Positions 1 through 7,244 are shown, counted from the stretch's first letter. The stretch: 44,087 nt of DNA from Anaerolinea sp. (GCA_029975965.1 JARKOV010000017.1:1-44087), one strand, 5' to 3'. The notes: a model not told the origin generated them from the sequence alone. Made by a program: numbers and translations.

Positions 1-156
1 TATCCCTAAGGCTAACAGCCCTTGGGTCACCGTGTGCCGTGCAAAGCTGAACAACTCCCCGAATACCAGGCTCATCGCCCGCCGGTACACCCGTTCCTGA
101 TGGAACGCCTCCCGATGGGCGCCCAGAAGCTGCAGGATCGAGTGCGGCCGGGGATG
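1..156 (-). CDS. transposase, N-terminal fragment (runs off window)
   Basis: A minus-strand frame stays open from a stop at 235-237 through the left window edge. From about position 156 it reads as a protein beginning near HPRPHSILQLLGAHREAF and continuing through FSFARHTVTQGLLALG. This resembles the N-terminus of DDE transposases common in Chloroflexota; I recognise the style but cannot name the IS family. No ATG, GTG or TTG occurs in frame between 234 and 156. The first usable starts are GTG at 90-88 (preceded by AGGA) or ATG at 75-73, so the true 5' end is unclear. The gene may be a 5'-damaged copy. Most of the protein lies outside the window. Confidence 0.5.
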
Positions 157-190
157 TATGTCTGTAACTTTCGTGGTATCTGTCTTGCAA

Positions 191-254
191 GAAGCCTCCT
201 GAGTTTGCGAATGGCGTGGTAACCTTCGTTGTACTCAAGAGGCTTCTCTTTTTC
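191..254 (+). repeat. imperfect 14-bp inverted repeat with T-tract
   Basis: GAAGCCTCCTGAGT (191-204) pairs with ACTCAAGAGGCTTC (233-246) with one mismatch across a 28-nt loop that contains GGTAACC. TCTTTTTC follows on the plus strand. It lies just upstream of the transposase frame, so it could be part of the end of an insertion sequence or a terminator read on the plus strand. The sequence alone does not decide between these. Confidence 0.4.
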
Positions 255-286
255 AAGCCCTCACTTTATAAGGGCCAAACTCAAGT

Positions 287-356
287 GTAAGTCTCAAATT
301 GGACTTATGGCTTATCGCCGTAAGTCTCCGTAAGTCTCCGTAAGCCCGTAAGTCTC
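287..356 (+). repeat. tandem 10-bp repeats (iteron-like)
   Basis: The unit CGTAAGTCTC is repeated in tandem at 319-328, 329-338, 339-346 (shortened to CGTAAGCC) and 347-356. A separate GTAAGTCTC lies at 287-295, and GACTTA at 302-307 is the partial inverse. The array abuts the 3' end of the RepA-like ATPase gene. Short phased repeats next to a replication-type ATPase are typical of iterons in plasmids and integrated replicons. That functional reading is inference. Confidence 0.55.
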
Positions 357-359
357 GGA

Positions 360-1790
360 TCATTTCGCCTCACCCGAGAGAGCCAAAAGCCGCTCGGTTC
401 GCTGACCAGGCGACTCAACCAGCACGCCGTTGGACACCAGACGCTCAATGCAATCCCGGACCCGGTTGATTCCAGCCTCAGGCATCTCCGCCCGGACTGC
501 CTGAACCAGCCTGGTTTTGCTCAGCGAAGATTGGCCTAAAACACCCTTGATCGCACCCTCGAGCGCCTCGCCTTTCGAAGGCACCCCGCCAATCCCGAAA
601 AATCGAGCTGATTCCAATCCGCCGGTTTCCGGGCATCGCTCGTACGTGAAAACCGCCGAAAACGGCTTAACGCTCTCCCCGCGACATTTGGTTGGGCGAA
701 CGCGAATCACGTCTTCGCCCTCGGCTCGCTCGACCAGAAGGGCCAGATCAAGCGCGGCCTCGATGGACGAATGACCTCGCAGCGAATCACCGGCTCGCCC
801 GGAGAAGCCATTTGATTTTCGTTGGTGATGAATAAGGAGAACCGCCGCGCCGGTATCCTCGCCAACCTGCCGGAAACTGCTCATCAAAACAGCCATTTGA
901 CCGCTATTTTCATCCGCGCCCCCAAGCACCTGCCCGAGGGTATCGATGGCCACAACTTTCGCGCCATGCGCCTTCACCCGCTCGCATAGAGCGGCAACCG
1001 ATTGGCGATCCATCCCGTCCAGCCAGGGTGAAGGCATGGAATAATACGTCAGATCGGCCTGTTCGCCGGTCAATGACCGACCACGCGCCAAAGCCGCAAA
1101 CCGGTCGTGAGTCCGGCGAACGCCGTTATCGAAATCGAGCCACATTACCGGCGATTTTTGAGTTTTATAGCCGGGCTGCCCATCCGGTTTCCACGGAGCC
1201 GGCGGAAGGAAATCGACGCCGGCGGAAATGTCGAGTAGCATTTGAGCAGTCATGAAACTTTTCAAACAGCCGGGCGGACCGTAAACCATATTCAGGCTTG
1301 GAACTTCGAGCACCCCAGCCACCGCATATTCGATCGGCCCTCTCGGTAAAAGTGCGTCGCATAGGCTAAAAGCCTTCCACGAATCACGCTCCGCTATCGC
1401 GCTGAGACGAAGGCCATCGATCGCATGGGTCGCCTCGGCCAAATCCCGCCGGCTGATGGCTTGCGCCAAACGTTGCGCGCCTTGCGCCAGCTCGCGCAGC
1501 CGATAATCCTCTTGGATCACCCGCGCAAAAACGGGCTGGTGGGTAAAATCCAAATTCCCTTCGTTCATTGCCCCAATAAAGCGATAAAACAACCCACGAT
1601 CGATAGCAGCCTTTACCGGATCGTCGCCGGCCAACACGCCCGCCCACCAGTCACGAATTTCGTGATCGACAAACTGGTCAGGCAAAAGCCAGCCCACCTC
1701 CTTCGCCCGCTCCGGTCCGCAAAGAATCGACCCGGCGAAGAGAAGCTCAGCTTCTCGCGAATGGCCGGCTAAGGCCTCATATTGTTCCAT
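360..1790 (-). CDS. RepA/DnaB-like AAA ATPase (replicative helicase family)
   Basis: This 476-aa protein starts at ATG 1790 and overlaps the upstream HTH gene by 14 nt. The longer open frame to 2153 is only the shadow of that HTH gene. The first ~110 residues resemble the DnaB N-terminal helical domain. A RecA-like ATPase follows, with Walker A GPPGCLKS (the G-x-LKS form seen in phage and plasmid AAA_25 proteins), a hydrophobic strand ending WLDFDNG, a Walker B-like VVAIDTLGQ, and a sensor strand LLIHHQRKSNG followed by a RAGDSLRGHSSIEAA segment. The C-terminal ~80 residues could form a winged helix. The likely role is loading or acting as the replicative helicase of an integrated mobile element. 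Its pairing with an excisionase-like gene supports this. Confidence in the ATPase is high and in the precise role moderate. Confidence 0.8.
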   Translation of the reverse strand: MEQYEALAGHSREAELLFAGSILCGPERAKEVGWLLPDQFVDHEIRDWWAGVLAGDDPVKAAIDRGLFYRFIGAMNEGNLDFTHQPVFARVIQEDYRLRELAQGAQRLAQAISRRDLAEATHAIDGLRLSAIAERDSWKAFSLCDALLPRGPIEYAVAGVLEVPSLNMVYGPPGCLKSFMTAQMLLDISAGVDFLPPAPWKPDGQPGYKTQKSPVMWLDFDNGVRRTHDRFAALARGRSLTGEQADLTYYSMPSPWLDGMDRQSVAALCERVKAHGAKVVAIDTLGQVLGGADENSGQMAVLMSSFRQVGEDTGAAVLLIHHQRKSNGFSGRAGDSLRGHSSIEAALDLALLVERAEGEDVIRVRPTKCRGESVKPFSAVFTYERCPETGGLESARFFGIGGVPSKGEALEGAIKGVLGQSSLSKTRLVQAVRAEMPEAGINRVRDCIERLVSNGVLVESPGQRTERLLALSGEAK

Positions 1791-2028
1791 CGCCGCCCCC
1801 TGGCAAATCGCCGGTTCGGTAAGTCTCAACGAACGCCACCAAATCCTCGGGCCGGACGCGAACGCATCCGCCGAACCGCACCGCCGGAAGCGAGCCCGAA
1901 GCGGCCAGGCGATAAGCCGCCGCACGTGAAATTGCCAAAAGCCTGGCGACCTCATCAATCCGAAGCAGGCGCTCCGGGAAATCAAGTTGATCATGAAACT
2001 CAGTCGTGCTAAAACCTGTCTGGGCCAT
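1777..2028 (-). CDS. excisionase/AlpA-type helix-turn-helix protein
   Basis: This is a small DNA-binding protein of 83 aa. ATG 2028 is chosen because AAAGGCGG lies just upstream; the frame also stays open to 2064. The core RLLRIDEVARLLAISRAAAY is a MerR/excisionase-like helix-turn-helix, followed by a wing that ends VRVRPEDLVAFV. These features match the helix_turn_helix_17/AlpA family used as excisionases and small regulators in phages and integrative elements. The gene overlaps the ATPase start by 14 nt, which implies translational coupling. Its 3' half also contains one more GTAAGTCTC copy at 1819-1827. The partner integrase is not in the window. Confidence 0.75.
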   Translation of the reverse strand: MAQTGFSTTEFHDQLDFPERLLRIDEVARLLAISRAAAYRLAASGSLPAVRFGGCVRVRPEDLVAFVETYRTGDLPGGGDGTI

Positions 2029-2156
2029 GAACCGCCTTTCTGGCTCACCGCCTGCCCGTTCCACCGGGCAGGCGGTCTGGATAAAAAAAACTGATCTTTT
2101 AGGATCAGTTTACAGGGCGAAAAATGGCAGAAAAAGAGCGGAAAATGGTGCAAAAA

Positions 2157-2690
2157 TTATTGCTGGTTTTCCCCGGCTTTCCTCACTGCCCGCTTCCAGG
2201 CGGATTCGGGATCGCTTAAATTCCGACATCTTTCCGAGGCAAGAAATTCTTCTTTGAGTTCTCGGGTTGCTCCTTCGGTTTTTATTCGTTCCACCCACTC
2301 TAACCCAACTGGCGGTCTTCCTCGCCCGTTTTTGGGGGGTAAATCTATTTTCGCCCCATCAAGCACGTTGTATTCAATTACCTTGTGACCCTTCTTAAAA
2401 TCTCTAACGAGTTTTGATATCGCATCGAACATATCTGGGGAATGAGCAATCTCTACTTCCACCCACTCATCACCACATTGCAGAGAATATATTTCAACGA
2501 ATTTTGGAGCACGATTCGACGAGTCTGCATCGTGGCCCTCAAAAGGTAAAAATTCATTCCAGAATAAATTGACCGGATCAATACAACCACAATCCTTAAA
2601 ATCGTCAACAGTCAAATGATATCTAAACCAATCGTCCACCTGGCTTTTTATGTCACGAACCCAAAACCTTATGCGCCAATAACGATCCAT
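2157..2690 (-). CDS. hypothetical protein, lower GC than neighbours
   Basis: This 177-aa protein starts at ATG 2690 with GAGGG immediately upstream. I do not recognise a family. The N-terminal half is aromatic-rich (MDRYWRIRFWVRD) with no signal peptide or membrane segment. The middle reads like a compact alpha/beta fold, and the C-terminal ~60 residues are basic, with a KNGRGRPP stretch and a possible helical DNA-binding segment after it. Its AT-rich codon use differs from the chromosomal genes to the right, consistent with recent acquisition. It sits upstream of the HTH and ATPase genes on the same strand, about 128 nt away, and probably belongs to the same mobile unit. Function unknown. 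Confidence 0.6.
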   Translation of the reverse strand: MDRYWRIRFWVRDIKSQVDDWFRYHLTVDDFKDCGCIDPVNLFWNEFLPFEGHDADSSNRAPKFVEIYSLQCGDEWVEVEIAHSPDMFDAISKLVRDFKKGHKVIEYNVLDGAKIDLPPKNGRGRPPVGLEWVERIKTEGATRELKEEFLASERCRNLSDPESAWKRAVRKAGENQQ

Positions 2691-2699
2691 ATTCCCTCG

Positions 2700-2729
2700 A
2701 AAAAAAAGCCGCTCAATAAGAGCGGCTTT
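2700..2729 (-). terminator. intrinsic terminator (minus strand)
   Basis: GCCGCTC (2708-2714) and GAGCGGC (2720-2726) form a perfect stem around an AATAA loop. Eight A residues at 2700-2707 give a run of eight U in minus-strand RNA. The hairpin lies directly before the start of the hypothetical gene at 2690, so it would stop minus-strand readthrough entering the element from the right. Confidence 0.7.
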
Positions 2730-2736
2730 AACATGC

Positions 2737-2742
2737 TATAAT
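2737..2742 (+). promoter_or_regulatory. extended -10 promoter
   Basis: TGC precedes a perfect TATAAT at 2737-2742, giving an extended -10 element that needs no strong -35. Initiation would fall near 2749, exactly at the start of the structured segment annotated as a candidate small RNA. Confidence 0.55.
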
Positions 2743-2748
2743 TGGGTT

Positions 2749-2806
2749 GCGGGACCGCCCTCCCGCCACTCCCCTGGTGGTAACAACACCGAGGGGAATT
2801 CTTTTC
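2749..2806 (+). ncRNA. candidate small structured RNA
   Basis: About seven nt after the extended -10 box comes a hairpin GCGGGA (2749-2754)/TCCCGC (2761-2766). A second, stronger hairpin follows, with CCCCT+GGTG (2771-2779) against CACC+AGGGG (2787-2796, one bulged G). AATTCTTTT comes next and would act as an intrinsic terminator. Promoter, two stems and terminator fit a transcript of about 58 nt with no ORF. It is divergent from the accessory genes. Whether it is expressed is unknown. Confidence 0.4.
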
Positions 2807-3224
2807 TCAAGTTAAGTGTACACGAAATGTGTTACCCAGTTTCTTAAAAAATCTGCAAGCGAAATCCGCGTACAACCGGCGTACAACCAGCTCGAAACGG
2901 TTTCGCCCCCATATCTTGCGAATGGCCGTCAAAAGCCCAAAAACCAGGCCGATTGCTCGCATTTTATCGTTTTCAGCCGTAAAAATGGGACATATTTTAA
3001 GCACTTTCATGATGATACAAGCTCCGGCCCGATCAGGAATCTCCTGCACAACCGGACGAGATAAATTCGGTTTCCACACCGAAATTGCCTGGCGCATCTC
3101 ATCGATTCACCCCCCATAGGCGAGGCTTGGGGCAGTGTCGCCAGTCGCCAGGCATCCAGATCCTCCGCGTTCTCCGCCGCGGATTTTCCGCGCATGATTC
3201 GCCCAGACTCATTACACAAACCAT
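2807..3224. other. intergenic stretch without convincing gene
   Basis: Open frames on both strands here (up to 96 codons) lack ribosome binding sites, recognisable motifs and domain-like composition. They overlap each other in a fashion typical of chance frames. The left part is AT-richer than the chromosome and the right part (3110-3190) is GC-rich. It may be the boundary between the accessory segment and the core chromosome. I see no integrase, tRNA or duplicated attachment site. Confidence 0.4.
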
Positions 3225-3263
3225 GTACAATCATTCGCTTCTTTAACCGGTTTGTACTATGAT
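3225..3263 (+). promoter_or_regulatory. inverted repeat over promoter of the CarH-like gene
   Basis: GTACAA (3225-3230) and TTGTAC (3252-3257) form an inverted repeat with a 21-bp spacer. A -10-like TATGAT (3258-3263) abuts the right arm, so a bound repressor would cover the core promoter. A further TACA lies at 3213-3216. CarH-type regulators repress their own promoter by occupying the -35 region, so this is a plausible autoregulatory operator. The assignment is inferred from position. Confidence 0.4.
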
Positions 3264-3312
3264 GGGGTGGCTTCATGAATTACTGGTAGCACGAAGGTGA
3301 AGGAACTAAAAA

Positions 3313-4299
3313 ATGACGAACGATAACAACCATCGCGATCACCACATCCCCGTCTACAATATCAAGGCCGTCTCGCGACTGGTCGGATTGTTGCCGGTGA
3401 CCCTGAGAGCCTGGGAGCGGCGCTACGGTATCCCGTCGCCATTGCGCGGTAACCAGGGGTACCGGCTCTATTCGGACCACGACCTGAACACTTTGCGCTG
3501 GTTAAAACAACAGGTTGACGCCGGTATGAGCGTTGGTCGCGCGGTTGATTATTTACATGAGTTGCGGCGCATGGGTCAAGACCCGGCGCTCTTGAGTATC
3601 CAGCCTGGTCACCTGCGCCCGAGCCCGGCTTCTGCCAGCGCTTCATCTTTACAATCCTTGCAGGATGATCTTCTCGGTGCGCTCACTCGCTTCGATAACA
3701 ATGAGGGCGTCGAGATCCTCCGTCGCGCTTTCGCACTTTTCTCCATGGAGCGCGTGTTGTTAGAGCTCATCACCCCCACGCTGGTGACCATCGGAGACCG
3801 GTGGCATGCGGGGAATTTACCGATCGCTGTCGAGCATTTTGCCTCCCAATTCTTCATGCAACAATTGATGGGCATCCTGTCGGCTTCGGCGCCACCCACG
3901 CATCCCGGCTCGATCATCGCCGCCTGTGCCCCAGGTGAAACCCACCAGATTGGCCTGCTGATGATTTCCGTCATGCTGCGCTGGCGTGGGTGGGACGTGA
4001 AGTACCTGGGACCCGACTTGAATTTGGAGCGCCTGGAAGAGGCGCTGGAGCCTGTCCGGCCTACCCTCTTGCTCTTCTCAGCCAACCGACCGGAGACAGC
4101 CCATAACTTGCTCAGCCTGCCCGCAGTGCTGGAGCGTTTTGGCGAGCCCAAGCCACTCGTCGTGGTCGGCGGACCGGCATTCCAGCAATTCCGGCTGCCC
4201 GATTCCTTTACGGCTATTTACATGGACGAGACACTGATGGAAGCCGTCATAGAAATCGAACATTTGATGACGCAGCGGACGCAACATCGCTTGAGATGA
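3313..4299 (+). CDS. MerR-family cobalamin-binding photoreceptor, CarH-like
   Basis: This 328-aa transcription factor starts at ATG 3313 after AAGGA. Residues 14-80 are a MerR helix-turn-helix (LRAWERRYGIPSP, then RLYSDHDL). Residues ~115-190 form the four-helix B12-capping domain, and ~197-320 the Rossmann cobalamin domain. The CarH hallmarks are present: W164-x9-E174-H175, H165 directly after the Trp (the light-induced ligand position), and E209-x-H211-xx-G214 holding the lower axial His. Family knowledge: in the dark, adenosylcobalamin drives a DNA-binding tetramer, and light breaks the Co-C bond and releases the operator. It probably represses itself and perhaps the downstream transporter. 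No carotenoid genes are in the window, so the regulon is unknown. Ordinary B12-binding MerR regulators without light sensing remain possible. Confidence 0.85.
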   Translation: MTNDNNHRDHHIPVYNIKAVSRLVGLLPVTLRAWERRYGIPSPLRGNQGYRLYSDHDLNTLRWLKQQVDAGMSVGRAVDYLHELRRMGQDPALLSIQPGHLRPSPASASASSLQSLQDDLLGALTRFDNNEGVEILRRAFALFSMERVLLELITPTLVTIGDRWHAGNLPIAVEHFASQFFMQQLMGILSASAPPTHPGSIIAACAPGETHQIGLLMISVMLRWRGWDVKYLGPDLNLERLEEALEPVRPTLLLFSANRPETAHNLLSLPAVLERFGEPKPLVVVGGPAFQQFRLPDSFTAIYMDETLMEAVIEIEHLMTQRTQHRLR

Positions 4300-4359
4300 C
4301 TCGGGGCGGAAAAACTTCTTTTAACTGGCTTTATCGAGTAAACTAATACCAATACACCT

Positions 4360-4399
4360 AATTGCCCCCAATTGGTCAATAAATTGTCAGGGGGCAATT
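4360..4399 (+). promoter_or_regulatory. perfect 10-bp inverted repeat in MFS leader
   Basis: AATTGCCCCC (4360-4369) and GGGGGCAATT (4390-4399) flank a 20-nt loop that itself contains AATTG twice. No T-run follows, so it is unlikely to be a simple terminator. It ends 26 nt before the transporter start and could be an operator or an RNA structure controlling the transporter. Confidence 0.45.
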
Positions 4400-4425
4400 C
4401 ATGTCAGCGGAAACATCGGAGTAAT

Positions 4426-5679
4426 ATGTTCCGGAACAATAAGGCGCTTGCCTCCATCTTCCTGGTCGTTTTTATTGACCTGCTTGGCTTCAGCCTGATC
4501 CTGCCGTTGCTCCCCTACCTGGCACGCACCTTCAATGCCAGCAATTTTGAGATCGGCCTGCTCGTTGCCGTGTATGCCGCAGCGCAACTGGTTGGCGCGC
4601 CTATCCTGGGACGGCTCTCGGATAAGTACGGCCGGCGGCCCATTTTATTAATCTCGATTGCCGGAAACGCACTCGGCTTTTGTATCCTGGCTTTTGCCGG
4701 CAACTTGTGGGTGTTATTCTTTGCTCGCTTGCTGGCAGGTTTGACCGCCGCCAACATCTCTGTCGCGCAGGCATACGTTAGCGACGTCACCGACCAGGCC
4801 AACCGGGCCCGCGGCCTGGGCCTGCTCGGCGCCGCCTTTGGACTTGGCTTCATCATCGGTCCCGCGGTGGGCGGTCTGCTCAGCCAGTTTGGCTACGAAG
4901 TCCCCGCGCTGATGGCCGCCGGTTTGTCGGTGATCAACTTTGTTCTGGTGGTCACCTGGCTGCCGGAATCCCTGACCGATGAGCGGCGCCAGGCGATAGC
5001 CAACTCGCATCGATCCACGCTCTCCATCCCGGCGCTCTTTCAGGCTCTTCGCCGCCCCCTGGTGGGACCTTTATTGCAGACCCGGCTGTTCTTTGGATTT
5101 GCATTTTCCATCTTGCAGTCGATATTTTCGCTCTATGCCCTTACCCGCTTCAACTTGCAGGCGCAAAGCACCGGTTACATCCTGGCGTTTGTGGGCGTGC
5201 TCTCGGTCTTCACCCAGGGCTTTTTGGTGGGAAAACTGACCAATCGCTTTTCAGAGCCCGGCATCATCCTTTCCGCCACCGCCACCATGGCTGTCGGTCT
5301 GCTCGGATGGGGATTGGCGCCCTCGGTGCCCTTTTTGCTCGCCGCGCTCGTGCCCATTGCGATCAGCGGCGGTTTGCTCAACACGGTCATCAACAGCGCG
5401 ATCAGCAAAACGGTGCCGCCCTACGAGGTCGGCGGTATGCTGGGCTTATCGACGTCGTTGGAAGCGTTCACCCGCGTCGTTTCACCTTCGTTGGGCGGCT
5501 TGATGCTCGAGGTGGTCGGAAAACGCTTTGGGGTGATGACGGGCACCGCTGCACCGGGGATCTTTGCCTCGCTGGTGCTGGTGATCCTGTTCCCATTTGT
5601 GTATCGTTACGTGTACCAACACCCTGCACCACCGTCGCCGGTCCTGGAGAGCGATCCAACGCATCGCATTGTCCGTTGA
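4426..5679 (+). CDS. MFS drug/metabolite exporter (DHA1 type)
   Basis: This is an inner-membrane secondary transporter of 417 aa, the usual length for a 12-helix MFS protein. ATG 4426 is chosen because CGGAG lies just upstream; the frame extends to a TTG at 4372 whose added residues are charged and unlike an MFS N-terminus. The first helix begins at ALASIFLVVFIDLLGF. The loop between helices 2 and 3 carries MFS motif A as GRLSDKYGRRP, and a motif C-like GLGFIIGPAVGG occurs in helix 5. It resembles the TetA/Bmr group of proton-driven exporters. The substrate cannot be read from the sequence. It lies 126 bp after the CarH-like regulator on the same strand, which makes light or cobalamin control conceivable but unproven. 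Confidence 0.85.
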   Translation: MFRNNKALASIFLVVFIDLLGFSLILPLLPYLARTFNASNFEIGLLVAVYAAAQLVGAPILGRLSDKYGRRPILLISIAGNALGFCILAFAGNLWVLFFARLLAGLTAANISVAQAYVSDVTDQANRARGLGLLGAAFGLGFIIGPAVGGLLSQFGYEVPALMAAGLSVINFVLVVTWLPESLTDERRQAIANSHRSTLSIPALFQALRRPLVGPLLQTRLFFGFAFSILQSIFSLYALTRFNLQAQSTGYILAFVGVLSVFTQGFLVGKLTNRFSEPGIILSATATMAVGLLGWGLAPSVPFLLAALVPIAISGGLLNTVINSAISKTVPPYEVGGMLGLSTSLEAFTRVVSPSLGGLMLEVVGKRFGVMTGTAAPGIFASLVLVILFPFVYRYVYQHPAPPSPVLESDPTHRIVR

Positions 5680-5731
5680 CAGCCTGCCATCGATCGGACA
5701 ATCATGAAATATGAGACAGGTTGACAGCCTG
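5676..5731 (+). repeat. 11-bp direct repeat around the MFS stop
   Basis: TTGACAGCCTG occurs at 5676-5686, where it includes the MFS stop codon, and again at 5721-5731. Each copy contains a -35-like TTGACA, but no matching -10 box stands at the right distance. The purpose is unclear. Confidence 0.3.
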
Positions 5732-5907
5732 GAGAAACCAGCCACTTAACAAAACTCTAAGATTAATTGCCCACAAAATACGCTATGATATGCTTACTTA
5801 GCTCTTATCCCTTGGTTATTTGGATGCTATTTTGTGCGGCTTTACCGCCAAAATCGAATCCAATAGATTATTTTTGGATCACTACTTTATCAGAAAGGAA
5901 GGCCGTG

Positions 5908-6093
5908 ATGAGCCCGGATAATCAGGTGAAAAATAAAAAACAGCCCGAGAAACCTGGTTTTCAGCGCGCCTTGGAAGACCTGCTCGAACGGTTGCGTCGA
6001 GGGATGGAAGAGCTGGCGAATCCCCTCAACCCTAACCGGCCACAGCCTCAACCAATTCCCGTGCCCGTCCTCCAGCGACGGCGCAGGAAATGA
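5908..6093 (+). CDS. small highly charged protein (61 aa), unknown
   Basis: ATG 5908 is preceded by AAAGGAAGG at good spacing, much better than the upstream in-frame start at 5767. The 61-aa product starts with a Lys/Asn/Gln-rich segment, continues with an amphipathic helix (RALEDLLERLRRGMEEL), and ends in a Pro/Gln-rich stretch and a basic RRRR tail. No signal peptide, membrane segment or cysteine is present. I do not recognise the family. The charged helix and basic tail would suit a small nucleic-acid- or ribosome-associated protein, but that is speculation. A hairpin terminator follows about 37 nt later, so it is probably monocistronic. Confidence 0.6.
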   Translation: MSPDNQVKNKKQPEKPGFQRALEDLLERLRRGMEELANPLNPNRPQPQPIPVPVLQRRRRK

Positions 6094-6129
6094 TCGAGCC
6101 AGACACTTAAGAAATTGACTTTCTGAGGT

Positions 6130-6158
6130 GAGGGAGCTGCGCTCCCTCTCTCTATTTC
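6130..6158 (+). terminator. intrinsic terminator after the 61-aa gene
   Basis: GAGGGAG (6130-6136) and CTCCCTC (6142-6148) form a perfect stem with a CTGCG loop. TCTCTATTT follows. Confidence 0.6.
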
Positions 6159-6294
6159 TACTGCACAACGCCGGCCAGGCAACGTTCCAGCCTGATCGGT
6201 ATATAATCGGATCAGTTCTGCAAACCTGATCGAACGCCGCGCAGCCGACCTGTCTCGGGCGGACACTGCCTAACGAATCTACCAGAGATACACT

Positions 6295-7164
6295 ATGGGA
6301 AACACTTCACAGAAAGTGGTTCTGGTCACGGGTGCTGCCCAGGGAATGGGTCTCGCCGCAGCGCGCCAATTCGCCGCTAACGGCAGCACGGTCATCCTGG
6401 CAGACATCCAGGGCGAAAAGTTGGACGAAGTGATCGCCTCTTTGCGCCATGAAAGTGGAAACGAGCAGATCAGCGGGGTTAAAGCGGATCTCTCCACCCG
6501 CCAGGGGGTGGACCGACTGGCCGAATCGGTCATCGCCCAACACTCGTCGCTGGATATTTTGCTCAACAATGTCGGTGGGACTTTCCTGAGCTACCAGGTC
6601 ACCGCAGACGGCCTGGAGCTCACCTGGGCGCTCAACTTCTTGGGGCATTTTCAGCTCACCCACTGCCTGCTTCCGCTTCTCAAGGCTGCCGCCCGGTTAA
6701 CCGGCGAGGCGCGCATTGTCGAGGTAACCTCGAGTATCTACCGGCTATCTTCACGCGATTTCTCGCGCCGGCAGGGAGCCAAAGGCTACAACGGCGTCCT
6801 GGCCTATGCGCAGTCAAAACGCGCCATGCTCGTGTTCACCTGTGAGATGGCCCGGCGCCTTGCACCGGACGCAGTGTCGATCAACGCTGTCACACCCGGC
6901 GCCGTGCGAACCCATATCGCTACCGGTAACGGCTGGCTTGCCTCTCTGGCGATGCGCACCATCAACCGTTTCTCCTTGCCTGTCGAGGAGGGCGCACAGC
7001 CCATTGTCCACCTGGCGAGCTCCCCGCAACTGCGCGGCACCAGTGGGCGTTACTTTAAGCGTTATCAATTACAACCGGATGATCCATCCTGCTCCGACCC
7101 GCAGGCAGCCGCGCAATTGTGGAAAGTCTGTTTGGCGATGCTGGCGGGAGACATCTGTGGTTAA
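6295..7164 (+). CDS. short-chain dehydrogenase/reductase
   Basis: This 289-aa Rossmann-fold oxidoreductase has the classical SDR signatures. The cofactor loop TGAAQGMG starts at residue 12, NNVGG lies at 91-95, the structural Asn at ~114, the catalytic Ser at 146/147, and Y171-xxx-K175 (YAQSK) completes the active site. Asp37 after the second strand (VILADIQ) points to NAD(H) preference. The C-terminal extension past the fold, with a KRYQLQPDDPS segment, resembles retinol-dehydrogenase/WW-oxidoreductase-like SDRs, whose bacterial substrates are rarely known. The ribosome binding site is weak, and a TATAAT at 6200-6205 may belong to its promoter. It stands alone and is followed by a strong terminator. 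Confidence 0.85.
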   Translation: MGNTSQKVVLVTGAAQGMGLAAARQFAANGSTVILADIQGEKLDEVIASLRHESGNEQISGVKADLSTRQGVDRLAESVIAQHSSLDILLNNVGGTFLSYQVTADGLELTWALNFLGHFQLTHCLLPLLKAAARLTGEARIVEVTSSIYRLSSRDFSRRQGAKGYNGVLAYAQSKRAMLVFTCEMARRLAPDAVSINAVTPGAVRTHIATGNGWLASLAMRTINRFSLPVEEGAQPIVHLASSPQLRGTSGRYFKRYQLQPDDPSCSDPQAAAQLWKVCLAMLAGDICG

Positions 7165-7208
7165 AAAAATAAGGGATGACCTCACCGGTCAGATTGCCCT
7201 TAATTCAC

Positions 7209-7242
7209 GAAGAAGCCGCCTGGAAGGCGACTTCTTCTGTTT
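7209..7242 (+). terminator. intrinsic terminator after the SDR gene
   Basis: GAAGAAGCCGCC (7209-7220) pairs with GGCGACTTCTTC (7226-7237) with one mismatch over a five-nt loop. TGTTTT follows. Confidence 0.7.
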
Positions 7243-7244
7243 TC

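Noticed and set aside
22..222. 66-codon plus-strand frame
   Set aside because: It is antisense to the transposase-like frame, lacks a ribosome binding site and reads as compositional shadow.
2807..3276. Several frames of 80-96 codons on both strands
   Set aside because: They overlap one another, have no ribosome binding site, no motif, and no coding-like composition.
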